Shown piece after piece: positions 33,819 through 42,742 of a stretch of 56,584 nucleotides of DNA (its first letter is position 1; the number at the start of each line of letters is the position of its first letter). The notes below the pieces were generated by a model that worked only from the letters and a program-made list of their open reading frames with translations, had not been told where the DNA came from and made no database searches. Source of the DNA: MedAcidi-G1 sp002294285. GTDB taxonomy: Bacteria; Actinomycetota; Acidimicrobiia; Acidimicrobiales; MedAcidi-G1. Position numbers and translations under genes: made by a program. The stretch is from positions 1 to 56,584 of the forward strand of contig CAXEUY010000012.1 of NCBI GenBank assembly GCA_963999645.1, written 5' to 3'.

Positions 33819-34976
33819 ATGGCTACAGATCAAGCCTTAGCGGATGAACTTGTTTCGACAATCAAAGACTGGGTTAACCGTGACGTGATTCCAAATGTTG
33901 CAGAATTTGAGTTAAACGACGAGTTTCCCCAAACAATGTTTGAGCAGATGTGTGAGTTTGGACTTTTTGGATCAACAATTGATGAAAAGTATGGGGGACT
34001 TGGAATAGATATAACAACGTATGCCCGAATTGTTGAAGAATTATCCCGTGGATTTATGTCACTCGCAGGAATTCTGAACACACACAAAATTGGTGTGACC
34101 ATGATTGATAGATATGGAACTGAGGAGCAAAAAGAACGATTTTTGCCACGAATGTGTGATGGCTCATTTCGCGCAGCTTTTTCTCTTTCAGAGCCTGATG
34201 CAGGTAGTGACACTGGGTCACTTCGGTGTAAAGCAGAAAAAGATGGTGATGAATGGGTAATTAATGGGACAAAAATGTGGGTTACGAATGGAACTCGTGC
34301 GTCTTTGGTAATGCTTTTAGCAAGAACGCCAGATGATCGAATTACCTGTTTTTTAGTCGAAAAAGAACCCGGAGAAAATTTTGAAGGGATTACAGTCTCG
34401 AAAAAAATAGACAAACTTGGTTACAAAGGTCTCGAAACAGTTGAAATGTCTTATGTCGATCACCGTGTACCAGCAGACAATGTACTAGGTGGTGAAGAGG
34501 GAATAGGGAACGGTAGAAGGTACGCTCTCTCCGCACTAGAGCTAGGAAGAATCAACATAGCGGCAAGAGCTGTTGGAGTGGCACAAGCCGCTTTTGATTC
34601 AGCAATGAAGTACGCACAACAACGTGAAACATTCGGCCGACCTATTTTTGAGCATCAAGCCGTTCAATTCATGCTGGCTGAAATGGCAACAAAACTGCAA
34701 GCAGCTCGGTTGATGACCTTTGATGCAGCACGTCGAGCAGATGCTGGCGAGAGGGTCGATATGGAAGCAGGAATGGCTAAGTTCTTTGCCTCAGAAGCAG
34801 CTTTTGAGATAGCGATGTCTTCTATGAGGATTCATGGAGGAAATGGTTACACAACTGAATTTCCAGTTGAGCGTTACCTCCGGGATACGCCTTTAATGAT
34901 CATTGGGGAAGGAACTAGCGAAATCCAGAAAATGGTCATCGCACGAAAACTTCTTGAAAGGTACCCAGCTGAATGA
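33819..34976 (+). CDS. Acyl-CoA dehydrogenase
   Basis: This 385-residue protein has FSLSEPDAGSDTGS, WVINGTKMWVTNG, DRHxFGRP-like RETFGRPIFEHQAV and GEGTSEIQKMVIARKLL, with catalytic Glu at the MCAD/short-branched position. It resembles short/branched-chain members of the family. GTGAGAG lies just before the ATG. The stop overlaps the start of the molybdenum hydroxylase gene by four bases (ATGA), so the two are translationally coupled, an unusual pair. A common substrate or pathway for the two is inferred only from this. Confidence 0.92.
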   Translation: MATDQALADELVSTIKDWVNRDVIPNVAEFELNDEFPQTMFEQMCEFGLFGSTIDEKYGGLGIDITTYARIVEELSRGFMSLAGILNTHKIGVTMIDRYGTEEQKERFLPRMCDGSFRAAFSLSEPDAGSDTGSLRCKAEKDGDEWVINGTKMWVTNGTRASLVMLLARTPDDRITCFLVEKEPGENFEGITVSKKIDKLGYKGLETVEMSYVDHRVPADNVLGGEEGIGNGRRYALSALELGRINIAARAVGVAQAAFDSAMKYAQQRETFGRPIFEHQAVQFMLAEMATKLQAARLMTFDAARRADAGERVDMEAGMAKFFASEAAFEIAMSSMRIHGGNGYTTEFPVERYLRDTPLMIIGEGTSEIQKMVIARKLLERYPAE

Positions 34977-37270
34977 GTGATGAAACATTTGCTAAACCTG
35001 GTTCTGGAGGAACATCTTTTTTAGGAAATGCTGTACCACGCCGTGAAGATTTGAGTTTACTTCAGGGAAAAGGTGGATATGTAGCGAATATTCCCATGGA
35101 AGGTGCTGTGTATGCACATTTCGTGAGATCGAGTATTTCACATGGTGAAATTGTTTCAGTTGAAACCAGTGAAGCTTTGAATATGCAAGGAGTTATTGCT
35201 GTTTATACAGCTGAAAATTTAGGTTTAGCGGACAGGGAAGTCATCTTGAAGGCCTACGAGGCAGGAATGACCAGACCATACCTTGCCCGTGGAAGAGTAC
35301 GGTTTGCAGGAGAGCCAATTGCGGTGGTTTTGGCTGAAAGTGAGTATTTGGCGGCAGATGCAGCTGAGAATATTTGGGTTGAAGTAGAACCTTTAAAACC
35401 ACTAGTTGATCTTGAAGAAGCTATAGATGGCGAAGTTCTACTTTTCCCCGGTCTGGACAGCAACATAGTTACGGAGATACCGAAACGAAAGCAAATAGAT
35501 TTTTCTGACTGCGAAGTAGTAGTAGAAGCAGAAATTATGAATTCCAAAGTTGCAGCTGTTTCTATTGAACCCAGAGTAACAATGGCATCTTATGAAGGTG
35601 ACCGTTTAACGTGTTGGGCTAGCAATCAAGGAGCCCATGACTATCGCGATTCTGTAGCTCAAGCTCTTGGTATGGAAGTTGAAGATGTGAGAGTCATTAT
35701 TACTGATATCGGCGGCGGTTTTGGGGCTAAAGGTCTTGCATCAGAAGAGGAGATAATCATTGCACATTTGTCTCGACTTCATGCGAGGCCAGTGCGCTGG
35801 ATGGAAAGCAGAACAGAGAATTTGACTGGTTTTGCTCATGGAAGAGCACAGAAGCAAAAAGTTAAAATGGGTGGAAATCGTAATGGAGAGATCACACATT
35901 ACAGCCTTGAGGTCATCCAAGACAGTGGAGCTTATCCCAAATGGGGTGCCATCCTTCCCGGATCTACTTTGATGATGGCTAGTGGCGTATATCAAATACC
36001 TAATGTTGAGTTTTCCTCACGTTCGGTTGCCACGACAACTGCTCCGGTTTGTGCATATCGCGGGGCTGGTCGTCCCGAAGCCACTTCAGTAATTGAACGT
36101 ACAGTTGATTTGTTTGCCAGAAAGATAGATATGGATCCAGCAAAAGTACGGAGGTTAAACTTTCCTAACCGGAAAGAATTTCCATTCAGGAATTCGACAG
36201 GCACTGTTTACGATTCAGGTGATTATGAAGGAGCTTTGGACAAAGCCTTAAATGCTATCGACTATGAGGAAATTAGGAGCGAGCAAAATCGAAGAAGAGA
36301 TGCAAATGAAAGACTTCAATTAGGGATTGGTATTTCCACCTATGTTGAGGTTACTGCTGGCGGCGGCGGTGGTGAATATGGCTTAGTCGAACTAAAAAAT
36401 GATGGAACATTTTTAGCTACTACTGGAAGTACACCTATTGGAACAGGTCATGTGACAACTTGGGCGATGTTAGTTGCAGACCGCTTGGGTGTTCCTATGG
36501 AAAAAGTCGAAATAGTTTATGGCGACACAGACAAGGTGCCATCTGGTGAGATGACCGGAGGGTCGAGATCGGTGCAAGTTTCTGGCTCCTCTATGGCTGA
36601 CGCATCTGAAAAACTGGTTGAGTCAGCACGCAAAGCAGCAGCGGATCTATTAGAAGCGTCAGAAGACGATATTGTTCTCAATAAAGAGTCAGGGGTTTTC
36701 CACGTAGTGGGTACACCTACAGTGTCAGTTTCCTGGGATGAACTAGCATCCAGTCCATCTGTTGATCAGAAGCAGTTGGTTGGCACATCTGATTTCTCAC
36801 AGGAAGGAGCAACATTCCCATTTGGTGCTCACATAGTAATCGCAGAAGTCGACATCGAGACTGGGGCTGTGAAAATTAAAAGAGTTATTGCAGTTGATGA
36901 TGCCGGCACGATAGTTAATCCCTTGTTAGCAACCGGTCAAGTTCATGGAGGATTAGCGCAAGGAGTCGCTCAGGCTTTATTGGAAGAAATTTCTTACGAC
37001 AGCGAAGGTAATCCTCAAACATCAAATCTTATGGATTACACGGCAATATCAGCTATGGAGTTGCCAAGTTTTGAACGAATAGTGATGGAAACTCCTACTC
37101 CGTTAAATCCGATAGGAGCGAAAGGTATTGGAGAGTCAGGAACGATCGGTTCAACAGCAGCAGTGCAGAACGCAGTGATTGATGCAATTTCATACCTTGG
37201 AATTGATCACCTTGATATGCCTTTAACCCCCCAGAGAATTTGGGCTGCTATTTCTAGTAGATCGGCTTGA
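34973..37270 (+). CDS. Xanthine dehydrogenase-family molybdopterin-binding large subunit (CoxL-like, form II motif)
   Basis: This 765-residue protein has the molybdenum-hydroxylase large subunit fold: GNAVPRREDLSLLQGKGGYV at the N-terminus, VIITDIGGGFGAKG, AYRGAGR at residues 361-367 and GAKGIGESG with the catalytic Glu at about 721. AYRGAGR is the motif of the 'form II' CoxL-like group; true CO dehydrogenases have AYxCSFR, so CO oxidation is unlikely. The enzyme needs a [2Fe-2S] subunit and an FAD subunit, and neither is in the window nor fused. It is coupled to an acyl-CoA dehydrogenase. The mod operon could supply its metal. The substrate may be an aldehyde or a heterocycle. Confidence 0.88.
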   Translation: MSDETFAKPGSGGTSFLGNAVPRREDLSLLQGKGGYVANIPMEGAVYAHFVRSSISHGEIVSVETSEALNMQGVIAVYTAENLGLADREVILKAYEAGMTRPYLARGRVRFAGEPIAVVLAESEYLAADAAENIWVEVEPLKPLVDLEEAIDGEVLLFPGLDSNIVTEIPKRKQIDFSDCEVVVEAEIMNSKVAAVSIEPRVTMASYEGDRLTCWASNQGAHDYRDSVAQALGMEVEDVRVIITDIGGGFGAKGLASEEEIIIAHLSRLHARPVRWMESRTENLTGFAHGRAQKQKVKMGGNRNGEITHYSLEVIQDSGAYPKWGAILPGSTLMMASGVYQIPNVEFSSRSVATTTAPVCAYRGAGRPEATSVIERTVDLFARKIDMDPAKVRRLNFPNRKEFPFRNSTGTVYDSGDYEGALDKALNAIDYEEIRSEQNRRRDANERLQLGIGISTYVEVTAGGGGGEYGLVELKNDGTFLATTGSTPIGTGHVTTWAMLVADRLGVPMEKVEIVYGDTDKVPSGEMTGGSRSVQVSGSSMADASEKLVESARKAAADLLEASEDDIVLNKESGVFHVVGTPTVSVSWDELASSPSVDQKQLVGTSDFSQEGATFPFGAHIVIAEVDIETGAVKIKRVIAVDDAGTIVNPLLATGQVHGGLAQGVAQALLEEISYDSEGNPQTSNLMDYTAISAMELPSFERIVMETPTPLNPIGAKGIGESGTIGSTAAVQNAVIDAISYLGIDHLDMPLTPQRIWAAISSRSA

Positions 37271-37286
37271 GTGGGTTTAAAAGATT

Positions 37287-38465
37287 ATGACAGAAAGAAA
37301 TCCACATCTGGCCGAAAGGCTACAAGATTTTGGTACAACTATTTTCGCTGAAATGTCAGCTTTAGCAGTTAGCACAAATTCAATAAACTTGGGTCAAGGA
37401 TTTCCTGATACTGATGGTCCAAAACAAGTAGCAGAAGCCGCAATCAAGGCGATCAGAGATGGGCACAATCAATATCCACCCGGATTAGGAATTGAAACTT
37501 TACGTGTTGCTGTTTCAGACCATCAAAAGCGTTTTTATGGAATAGAAACTGATCCTGATACAGAAATTCTGATAACAGCTGGAGCTTCTGAAGCTTTAGC
37601 AGCGTCTTTGATTGCTTTAGTTGAACCAGGTCAAGAAGTTATAACCTTTGAACCCTATTTTGATGTTTATGCTGCAGCTATTGCGATGGCGGGTGGCAGA
37701 CGTCGAGTTGTTACTCTTCGAACACCAGATTATTCATTCGACTATGAGGAACTTAAAGCACAAGTAAACTCGAACACCAGATTAATTTTGCTCAATTCCC
37801 CACATAATCCAACTGGGAAGGTTTTTAATCGCCAAGAACTAGTCCAAATAGCGGAATTGGCTGTAGAGGAAGACCTCCTTGTGGTAACAGATGAGGTATA
37901 CGAGCATTTAGTTTTTGATGGACAATCTCATATACCTATCTCTACGTTGCCGGACATGTCGGAAAGAACACTAACGATTTCGTCGGCAGCTAAGACTTTT
38001 GGTTTTACTGGATGGAAAATCGGTTGGGCGCATGGCCCTTCTGAGATTTTGTCAGCAGTGCGAACCGCTAAACAGTTTTTAACTTATGTGAATGGGGCAC
38101 CTTTTCAGCATGCAATAGCGGAAGCCCTGCAACTCGAAGATGATTACTACAACGGGCTCTCACTTGATATGGAAAACAAACGTGACATTCTTTGCAGTGG
38201 TCTGAAGGAAGCTGGTTTTGAAGTTTTTAACCCTTCTGGAACATATTATGCAACTGTTGATATAAGACCGCTAGGAGAAGAAAGCGGAATTGAATTCTGC
38301 TGGGATTTACCAAATCGTTGCGGAGTGGTTGCAGTTCCAAATGAAGTGTTCTATGACAATAAGACTGTCGGGAGACCACTGGTTAGATTCGCTTACTGTA
38401 AAAAGCCAGAAGTTTTAAAAAATGCGGTTGAGAAACTTCTGTCTTTAAGGAAAGCAAAAAAATGA
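37287..38465 (+). CDS. Class I/II aminotransferase (glutamine transaminase K/kynurenine aminotransferase type)
   Basis: This 392-residue fold-type I PLP enzyme has INLGQGFPDTDGP near the start, NSPHNPTGKVF, VVTDEVYEHLVF and the PLP lysine at 236 in SSAAKTFGFTGWKIGW. These features match the group of kynurenine aminotransferase, glutamine transaminase K, methionine aminotransferase YbdL and actinobacterial DapC-like enzymes. The next gene, overlapping by four bases, is an omega-amidase-type nitrilase. That pairing points to transamination with glutamine, whose product alpha-ketoglutaramate the amidase hydrolyses. The keto acid acceptor is open (phenylpyruvate, methylthio-ketobutyrate or a kynurenine product). 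Confidence 0.87.
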   Translation: MTERNPHLAERLQDFGTTIFAEMSALAVSTNSINLGQGFPDTDGPKQVAEAAIKAIRDGHNQYPPGLGIETLRVAVSDHQKRFYGIETDPDTEILITAGASEALAASLIALVEPGQEVITFEPYFDVYAAAIAMAGGRRRVVTLRTPDYSFDYEELKAQVNSNTRLILLNSPHNPTGKVFNRQELVQIAELAVEEDLLVVTDEVYEHLVFDGQSHIPISTLPDMSERTLTISSAAKTFGFTGWKIGWAHGPSEILSAVRTAKQFLTYVNGAPFQHAIAEALQLEDDYYNGLSLDMENKRDILCSGLKEAGFEVFNPSGTYYATVDIRPLGEESGIEFCWDLPNRCGVVAVPNEVFYDNKTVGRPLVRFAYCKKPEVLKNAVEKLLSLRKAKK

Positions 38466-39226
38466 GAATAGCAGCGATACAACACGACATAGTTTGGGAG
38501 AACCCTTCGGCGAATTACCAAAATATTGCCCCGATGATTTCTAAAGCTTCAGACAGTGGAGCAAATTTAGTACTGCTTTCCGAGATGTATTCGACAGGTT
38601 TCTCTATGGCTTCAGAGAAAATTGCCGAAAAACAAGAAGGAGAAAGTGTATCTTTCCTCGCTGAACAGGCGAAACTCCATGATATTTGGATAGCTGCTTC
38701 TATCCCAATAAAAGATAATGAAAATGAACTTCCTGTAAATCGTCTTATAGTTAGAGGCCCTAAGAATGAGAGCCACGAGTATGACAAGCTTTTCCCATTC
38801 ACTTTCGCCGGTGAACATGAGAACTACCGTGCTGGAAATCAGCCCGTAACAATAGAAATCTTAGGAATTCGAACCAGCTTATTTATTTGCTACGACCTCA
38901 GGTTCGCAGATGTTTTTTGGGAGTTAGCCCCAGATACAGATTTGTATCTGGTAGTCGCTAACTGGCCTTCAACAAGAAGCGAACACTGGAAGTCATTACT
39001 CCGCTCGAGAGCAATTGAGAACCAAGCTTATGTAGTTGGTGTTAACAGAGTAGGTGAAGGTGATGGTTTGTCATATCAAGGAGATTCAGCGATCATTGAT
39101 CCTCTAGGAGAAGTTCTACAGGAAGCCAGTTCTGGCGGGGAAGAAATTTTGATAGCAGACATCGAGGTAGAGAAAGTTTCTGAAGTAAGAGATGCTTTTC
39201 CATTTATGAATGATCGACGCAAATAG
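38462..39226 (+). CDS. Nitrilase-superfamily omega-amidase
   Basis: This 254-residue protein has the nitrilase triad: Glu41 in LLSEMYSTGF, Lys109 in YDKLFPF and Cys143 in FICYDLRF. The size, FTFAGEHENYRAG and the FPFMNDRR ending resemble E. coli YafV and mammalian Nit2, which hydrolyse alpha-ketoglutaramate to 2-oxoglutarate and ammonia. The start overlaps the aminotransferase stop by four bases. Together they would make glutamine-dependent transamination irreversible. A general amidase role is the alternative. Confidence 0.85.
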   Translation: MRIAAIQHDIVWENPSANYQNIAPMISKASDSGANLVLLSEMYSTGFSMASEKIAEKQEGESVSFLAEQAKLHDIWIAASIPIKDNENELPVNRLIVRGPKNESHEYDKLFPFTFAGEHENYRAGNQPVTIEILGIRTSLFICYDLRFADVFWELAPDTDLYLVVANWPSTRSEHWKSLLRSRAIENQAYVVGVNRVGEGDGLSYQGDSAIIDPLGEVLQEASSGGEEILIADIEVEKVSEVRDAFPFMNDRRK

Positions 39227-39228
39227 AC

Positions 39229-40239
39229 ATGAAAAGTCCGCAGGCCTTAAATCGCGTCATGGAGTTAGTTGAACCCGAGTTGGTTAATTCGGTAAAAAAA
39301 CTGTCTAACGAGTTACTACCTGTAATTGAATACCATTTTGGATGGAAAACAATAAAAGGAATCGAAGCCCCAGAAGATACAGGAAAGAGACTACGTCCTT
39401 CGCTTGCAGTTCTATCAGCTGAAGCAGTTGGAAGAGATATGGAAGTTGCCATCCCTGGGGCAGTTGCCGTAGAACTAATCCACAATTTTTCACTGATCCA
39501 TGACGACATAATAGATGGAGACAAAGAACGTAGACACAGACCAAGCGCATGGACTGCTTTTAGCATCGAAGATGCTTTAATAGCAGGAGATGCCTTGCAC
39601 ACTCTTGCTTTTCAGGTCCTCTTAGAAGAAAACACCCCAGAACGCGTTCAAGCAGCTAGACGTTTAGTGGATGCAACAACAACAATGATTTCAGGACAGG
39701 CTGCTGATATGACATTCGACGACTTGCCAACAATTAGTTTCGAAGAGTGTTTAAAGATGGAAGCAGCAAAAACTGGAGCCTTGCTGGGTTATTCATCTTC
39801 CGTAGGTGCAATTCTAAGCGGGGCAGATGAAAACACCTGTAACGCTCTTGAGGTTTTTGGTTATGAACTAGGACTCGCTTACCAAGCCGTTGATGACGTA
39901 TTAGGCATTTGGGGAGACCCGAAAATAACAGGTAAACCAGCTGGAAATGATCTCAGGGAAAAGAAAAAGTCCATGCCGGTTTCTATTGTTCTTTCAGCAA
40001 ATAATTCAGACTCAGAAAAACTTCTTGAGATTTTCAGCACCACAGAGGATCTCGATGAAGAGGAAATAGTTAAGGCTTCCGCACTGATAGAAAATGCCGG
40101 AGGCCGTGAAGCTACTCTCGAGGAAGCAGATGAACATCTCAAAAGAGCAATTGAATTTCTTAATAATGCAGACATCAGAAAAGAAACATTTTGTGAATTG
40201 GAAGAAATTGCTCACTTTGTTGTGAATAGGGACTCATAA
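39229..40239 (+). CDS. Polyprenyl (geranylgeranyl-type) diphosphate synthase
   Basis: This 336-residue all-alpha prenyltransferase has GKRLRP for substrate diphosphate (about 52-57), the first Asp-rich motif DDIID at 92-96 and the second in AYQAVDDVLGIWGDP. The first motif lacks the two-residue insert of bacterial farnesyl synthases, and Phe87 stands five residues before it; both are seen in type I geranylgeranyl synthases, so a C20 product is my best guess. It begins two bases after the amidase gene, probably as the last gene of that run. Its product could feed carotenoid, menaquinone or lipid-carrier synthesis. Confidence 0.88.
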   Translation: MKSPQALNRVMELVEPELVNSVKKLSNELLPVIEYHFGWKTIKGIEAPEDTGKRLRPSLAVLSAEAVGRDMEVAIPGAVAVELIHNFSLIHDDIIDGDKERRHRPSAWTAFSIEDALIAGDALHTLAFQVLLEENTPERVQAARRLVDATTTMISGQAADMTFDDLPTISFEECLKMEAAKTGALLGYSSSVGAILSGADENTCNALEVFGYELGLAYQAVDDVLGIWGDPKITGKPAGNDLREKKKSMPVSIVLSANNSDSEKLLEIFSTTEDLDEEEIVKASALIENAGGREATLEEADEHLKRAIEFLNNADIRKETFCELEEIAHFVVNRDS

Positions 40240-40247
40240 CATCAGTT

Positions 40248-40859
40248 TTAAATCGGACGAGAAAGTTTTCGCCTCTCATTTTCCACATCTTCAAAAACCC
40301 AACAACTCGTTACGTGGTCGTTTACCATTCCCACGGCCTGCATGAACGCATAGATGGTTGTAGGGCCAACAAAACTCCAACCCTTTTTTTTCAATTCAGA
40401 ACTTAACTTTTTTGAATCATCGGTTTGAGAAGGAACGGAGTTCACATTTTTGTATCTTTTTGGAGATGGTTCAAAAGACCAAAGAAAATTTGCAAGTGAC
40501 CCATATTCGTCAATCATTTTTAAAGCACACTGAGCATTGTTTACAGTGGACAAAATTTTTGCCCTGTTTCGAACTATTTGAACGTTATCCATCAGGGATT
40601 CGACCTTTTTTTGGTCAAATTCAGCAACTTTTGAAGGTTCAAAGGTTTCAAAAGCAGATCGGAAAGATTCTCTTTTTCGCAATATTGTCAGCCATGATAA
40701 ACCTGCTTGAAACCCTTCGAGACAGATTCTTTCGAATAGGGCACTATCGCCGGTTACTGGGCGACCCCATTCATCGTCATGGTAGGCCTTATAGTCTTTG
40801 TGTTGACCCACCCAATTGCATCGAACGATATTTTCAGTTTCTGATTTTTTCGTGTGCAA
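40248..40859 (-). CDS. tag: DNA-3-methyladenine glycosylase I
   Basis: This 203-residue protein matches Tag over its whole length: RCNWVGQHKDYKAYHDDEWGRP at the start with the Cys and His zinc ligands, LEGFQAGLSWLTILRKRE, NRAKI, and the C-terminal HVTSCWVF with the other two zinc ligands. It removes 3-methyladenine from alkylated DNA. It converges on the prenyltransferase gene (8-base gap) and follows an unrelated gene by four bases. In a genome with methyl-transferring metabolism a base-repair role is expected but not specific. Confidence 0.93.
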   Translation of the reverse strand: MHTKKSETENIVRCNWVGQHKDYKAYHDDEWGRPVTGDSALFERICLEGFQAGLSWLTILRKRESFRSAFETFEPSKVAEFDQKKVESLMDNVQIVRNRAKILSTVNNAQCALKMIDEYGSLANFLWSFEPSPKRYKNVNSVPSQTDDSKKLSSELKKKGWSFVGPTTIYAFMQAVGMVNDHVTSCWVFEDVENERRKLSRPI

Positions 40860-40863
40860 AGAC

Positions 40864-41892
40864 TTATACAGCTCCTATAGGAATCCCATCGACAATCTGA
40901 TCCAAATATTCAGACATTCCCCATCCAGTCATGCCATCACACTCATAGAGCGTGAGGCCTTCTGTTATTCGCGTAAGGAGTTGTTCGCCATCTGGAGTGG
41001 TTCTTTGATTTCTGAGTGGTATTAGAGATTCAACTTCACCTTTAATTTCATAATCTCTATGGTCTGTTGATATCCGAGCTATTAGGGATTTCTGGTACCA
41101 ATCATCATCCCAAATGGAATCAATTTCCACACTCCTGATCAAATGGTAAGTGTCGTCGTGAAGAACCATTCCTCCGCTCGAGGCTGTTATGCCATCCTTG
41201 CTGATCAATGAGATCATCATCGCGAAATCATCACTGAAAGCCATTGGTAACCAGCGGTACCAGGCAATTGCCTGCCAATACCGAGCACCCCATGATTTAT
41301 CTCGTAGACCTAAACCACTTAATTCAAAACTTTCATCTCCAACTTCTATAGTCCCTTTTCCGGATACGTGTTGTTCATAGTGGGCTTTTGAAAAAGATTC
41401 CTCCATTTTTTGAGTAGGTTCTTTTCCTGTCGATTTTTCCACTGGACGTCCGCCAAACATTGGTGAAATTCCATTGAATGTGAGCTCGACTTTCGTATCG
41501 ACCATAGGATTCTCAGTAAAAGCTTTTTTAGGTTCAGCCATGTCCTTTGGTTTGTCTAAGACGCACACTTTCCCTTTGTAAGAAAGTTTTAACTCTTTAA
41601 AAGGTTCAACTACTTCGAAACGCATACCGCCAGCATCAAAAACATCGTTTGTTTGAATTTCTGGTTTTTTATACATGAAACCAACACGCCCATCGGGCAG
41701 ATAGATACAACATGTCATTTCTGCGTAATTTTCATTAACTCGATTACCCAATCTGAACCATCCACCCATTTTCTGAGAATGATCAATCAGATTGAAATAC
41801 ATAGATTCGTTATAGTTCGAAACGGCATCAGGTTCATGGTTGTATTCATCTTCAGGCTCGAGAAGCAACTCAATTTCTTTTTTGTCCTCCAT
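40864..41892 (-). CDS. Uncharacterised lipocalin-like (DUF7064/AttH-CrtC-type) protein
   Basis: I do not recognise a specific function. The 342-residue protein lacks a signal peptide and membrane segments, and it is rich in beta-strand patterns and aromatic residues (WFRLGNRVNENY, RDKSWGARYWQ, WYRWLPMAFSDD). The two-lobed pattern with a DKSWG motif resembles the lipocalin-like proteins related to AttH and carotenoid hydratase CrtC, annotated as DUF7064 or similar. Such proteins occur widely in actinobacterial lipid and terpene catabolism. It starts 75 bases from the divergent SDR. The tag gene follows in the same direction. Confidence 0.6.
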   Translation of the reverse strand: MEDKKEIELLLEPEDEYNHEPDAVSNYNESMYFNLIDHSQKMGGWFRLGNRVNENYAEMTCCIYLPDGRVGFMYKKPEIQTNDVFDAGGMRFEVVEPFKELKLSYKGKVCVLDKPKDMAEPKKAFTENPMVDTKVELTFNGISPMFGGRPVEKSTGKEPTQKMEESFSKAHYEQHVSGKGTIEVGDESFELSGLGLRDKSWGARYWQAIAWYRWLPMAFSDDFAMMISLISKDGITASSGGMVLHDDTYHLIRSVEIDSIWDDDWYQKSLIARISTDHRDYEIKGEVESLIPLRNQRTTPDGEQLLTRITEGLTLYECDGMTGWGMSEYLDQIVDGIPIGAV

Positions 41893-41967
41893 GGCTTAAT
41901 CTTTGCAGAGTTTCTACATCTTTTGCCTGATCGGACCATCAGATCTTTTAGTCGATAAAGTCGAATC

Positions 41968-42738
41968 ATGGATACAGATTTAAATGGAAAAGTAGCGATA
42001 GTAACCGGTGGATCCCGAGGAATAGGGAAGGCAATTTCGGCTGAACTAGCTTCGGCAGGAGCAAAAGTAATGATCACCAGCCGTAAAGCTGAAGCATGTG
42101 AAGAAGCGGTAAACGAAATTGTTTCCGACACAGGAGGTGAATTAGCATTTGAAGCCGGAAATGCAGGAAGAGTTGAAGATATTGATCGAGTAGTTGAAGC
42201 CACACTTTCGACTTTTGGTAGTGTTGACATCCTTATTAACAACGCTGCTACAAATCCGTATGCTGGACCAACAATAGATGTAGATGTTCCGAGATGGGAT
42301 AAAACAATTGAAGTTAACCTCACCGGACCCCTGCTATGGAGCCAAAAATGCTGGCATCTTTGGATGAAGGATAATGGCGGAAACATTGTCAACATTTCTT
42401 CGGTTGGAGGGCTTTCGACCAATCCGATACTTGGTCCATATGACATAACCAAAGCTGCTTTGATCCATCTAACCATGCAGTTAGCCGCGGAGCTCGCACC
42501 TGGAGTCAGAGTCAACGCGATTGCCCCTGGACTGATTAAGACAGATTTTGCAAAGGCCTTGTGGGAAGGCGGACAGGGAGATGTCGTAGCTCAAAGTTAT
42601 CCGCTAAAACGTCTGGGCGAGACTCAGGACATAGCGTCGGCTGCTTTGTATCTTGCTAGCGAGTCATCTGGATGGATGACAGGTCAAACTTTAGTCCTCG
42701 ATGGTGGTGGCCTTATCAGTTTTAATAATCTGAGTTGA
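41968..42738 (+). CDS. SDR-family oxidoreductase (FabG-like)
   Basis: This 256-residue protein is a classical SDR: TGGSRGIG cofactor motif (about residues 14-21), NNAATNPYAG, active-site Ser in NISSVGG and Tyr/Lys in YDITKAAL, with the usual GQTLVLDGGG ending. It probably reduces or oxidises a 3-oxoacyl or secondary alcohol compound with NAD(P)(H). An MBL-fold hydrolase gene follows after four bases. Specificity is not visible. Confidence 0.87.
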   Translation: MDTDLNGKVAIVTGGSRGIGKAISAELASAGAKVMITSRKAEACEEAVNEIVSDTGGELAFEAGNAGRVEDIDRVVEATLSTFGSVDILINNAATNPYAGPTIDVDVPRWDKTIEVNLTGPLLWSQKCWHLWMKDNGGNIVNISSVGGLSTNPILGPYDITKAALIHLTMQLAAELAPGVRVNAIAPGLIKTDFAKALWEGGQGDVVAQSYPLKRLGETQDIASAALYLASESSGWMTGQTLVLDGGGLISFNNLS

Positions 42739-42742
42739 TCAA

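Noticed and set aside
33830..34414. 194-codon open frame on the minus strand
   Set aside because: It lies opposite the acyl-CoA dehydrogenase, whose motifs are intact; no motif supports the antisense frame.
34973..37270. Aerobic CO dehydrogenase
   Set aside because: The active-site motif is AYRGAGR, not the AYxCSFR of true CoxL, and coxM and coxS are absent nearby.
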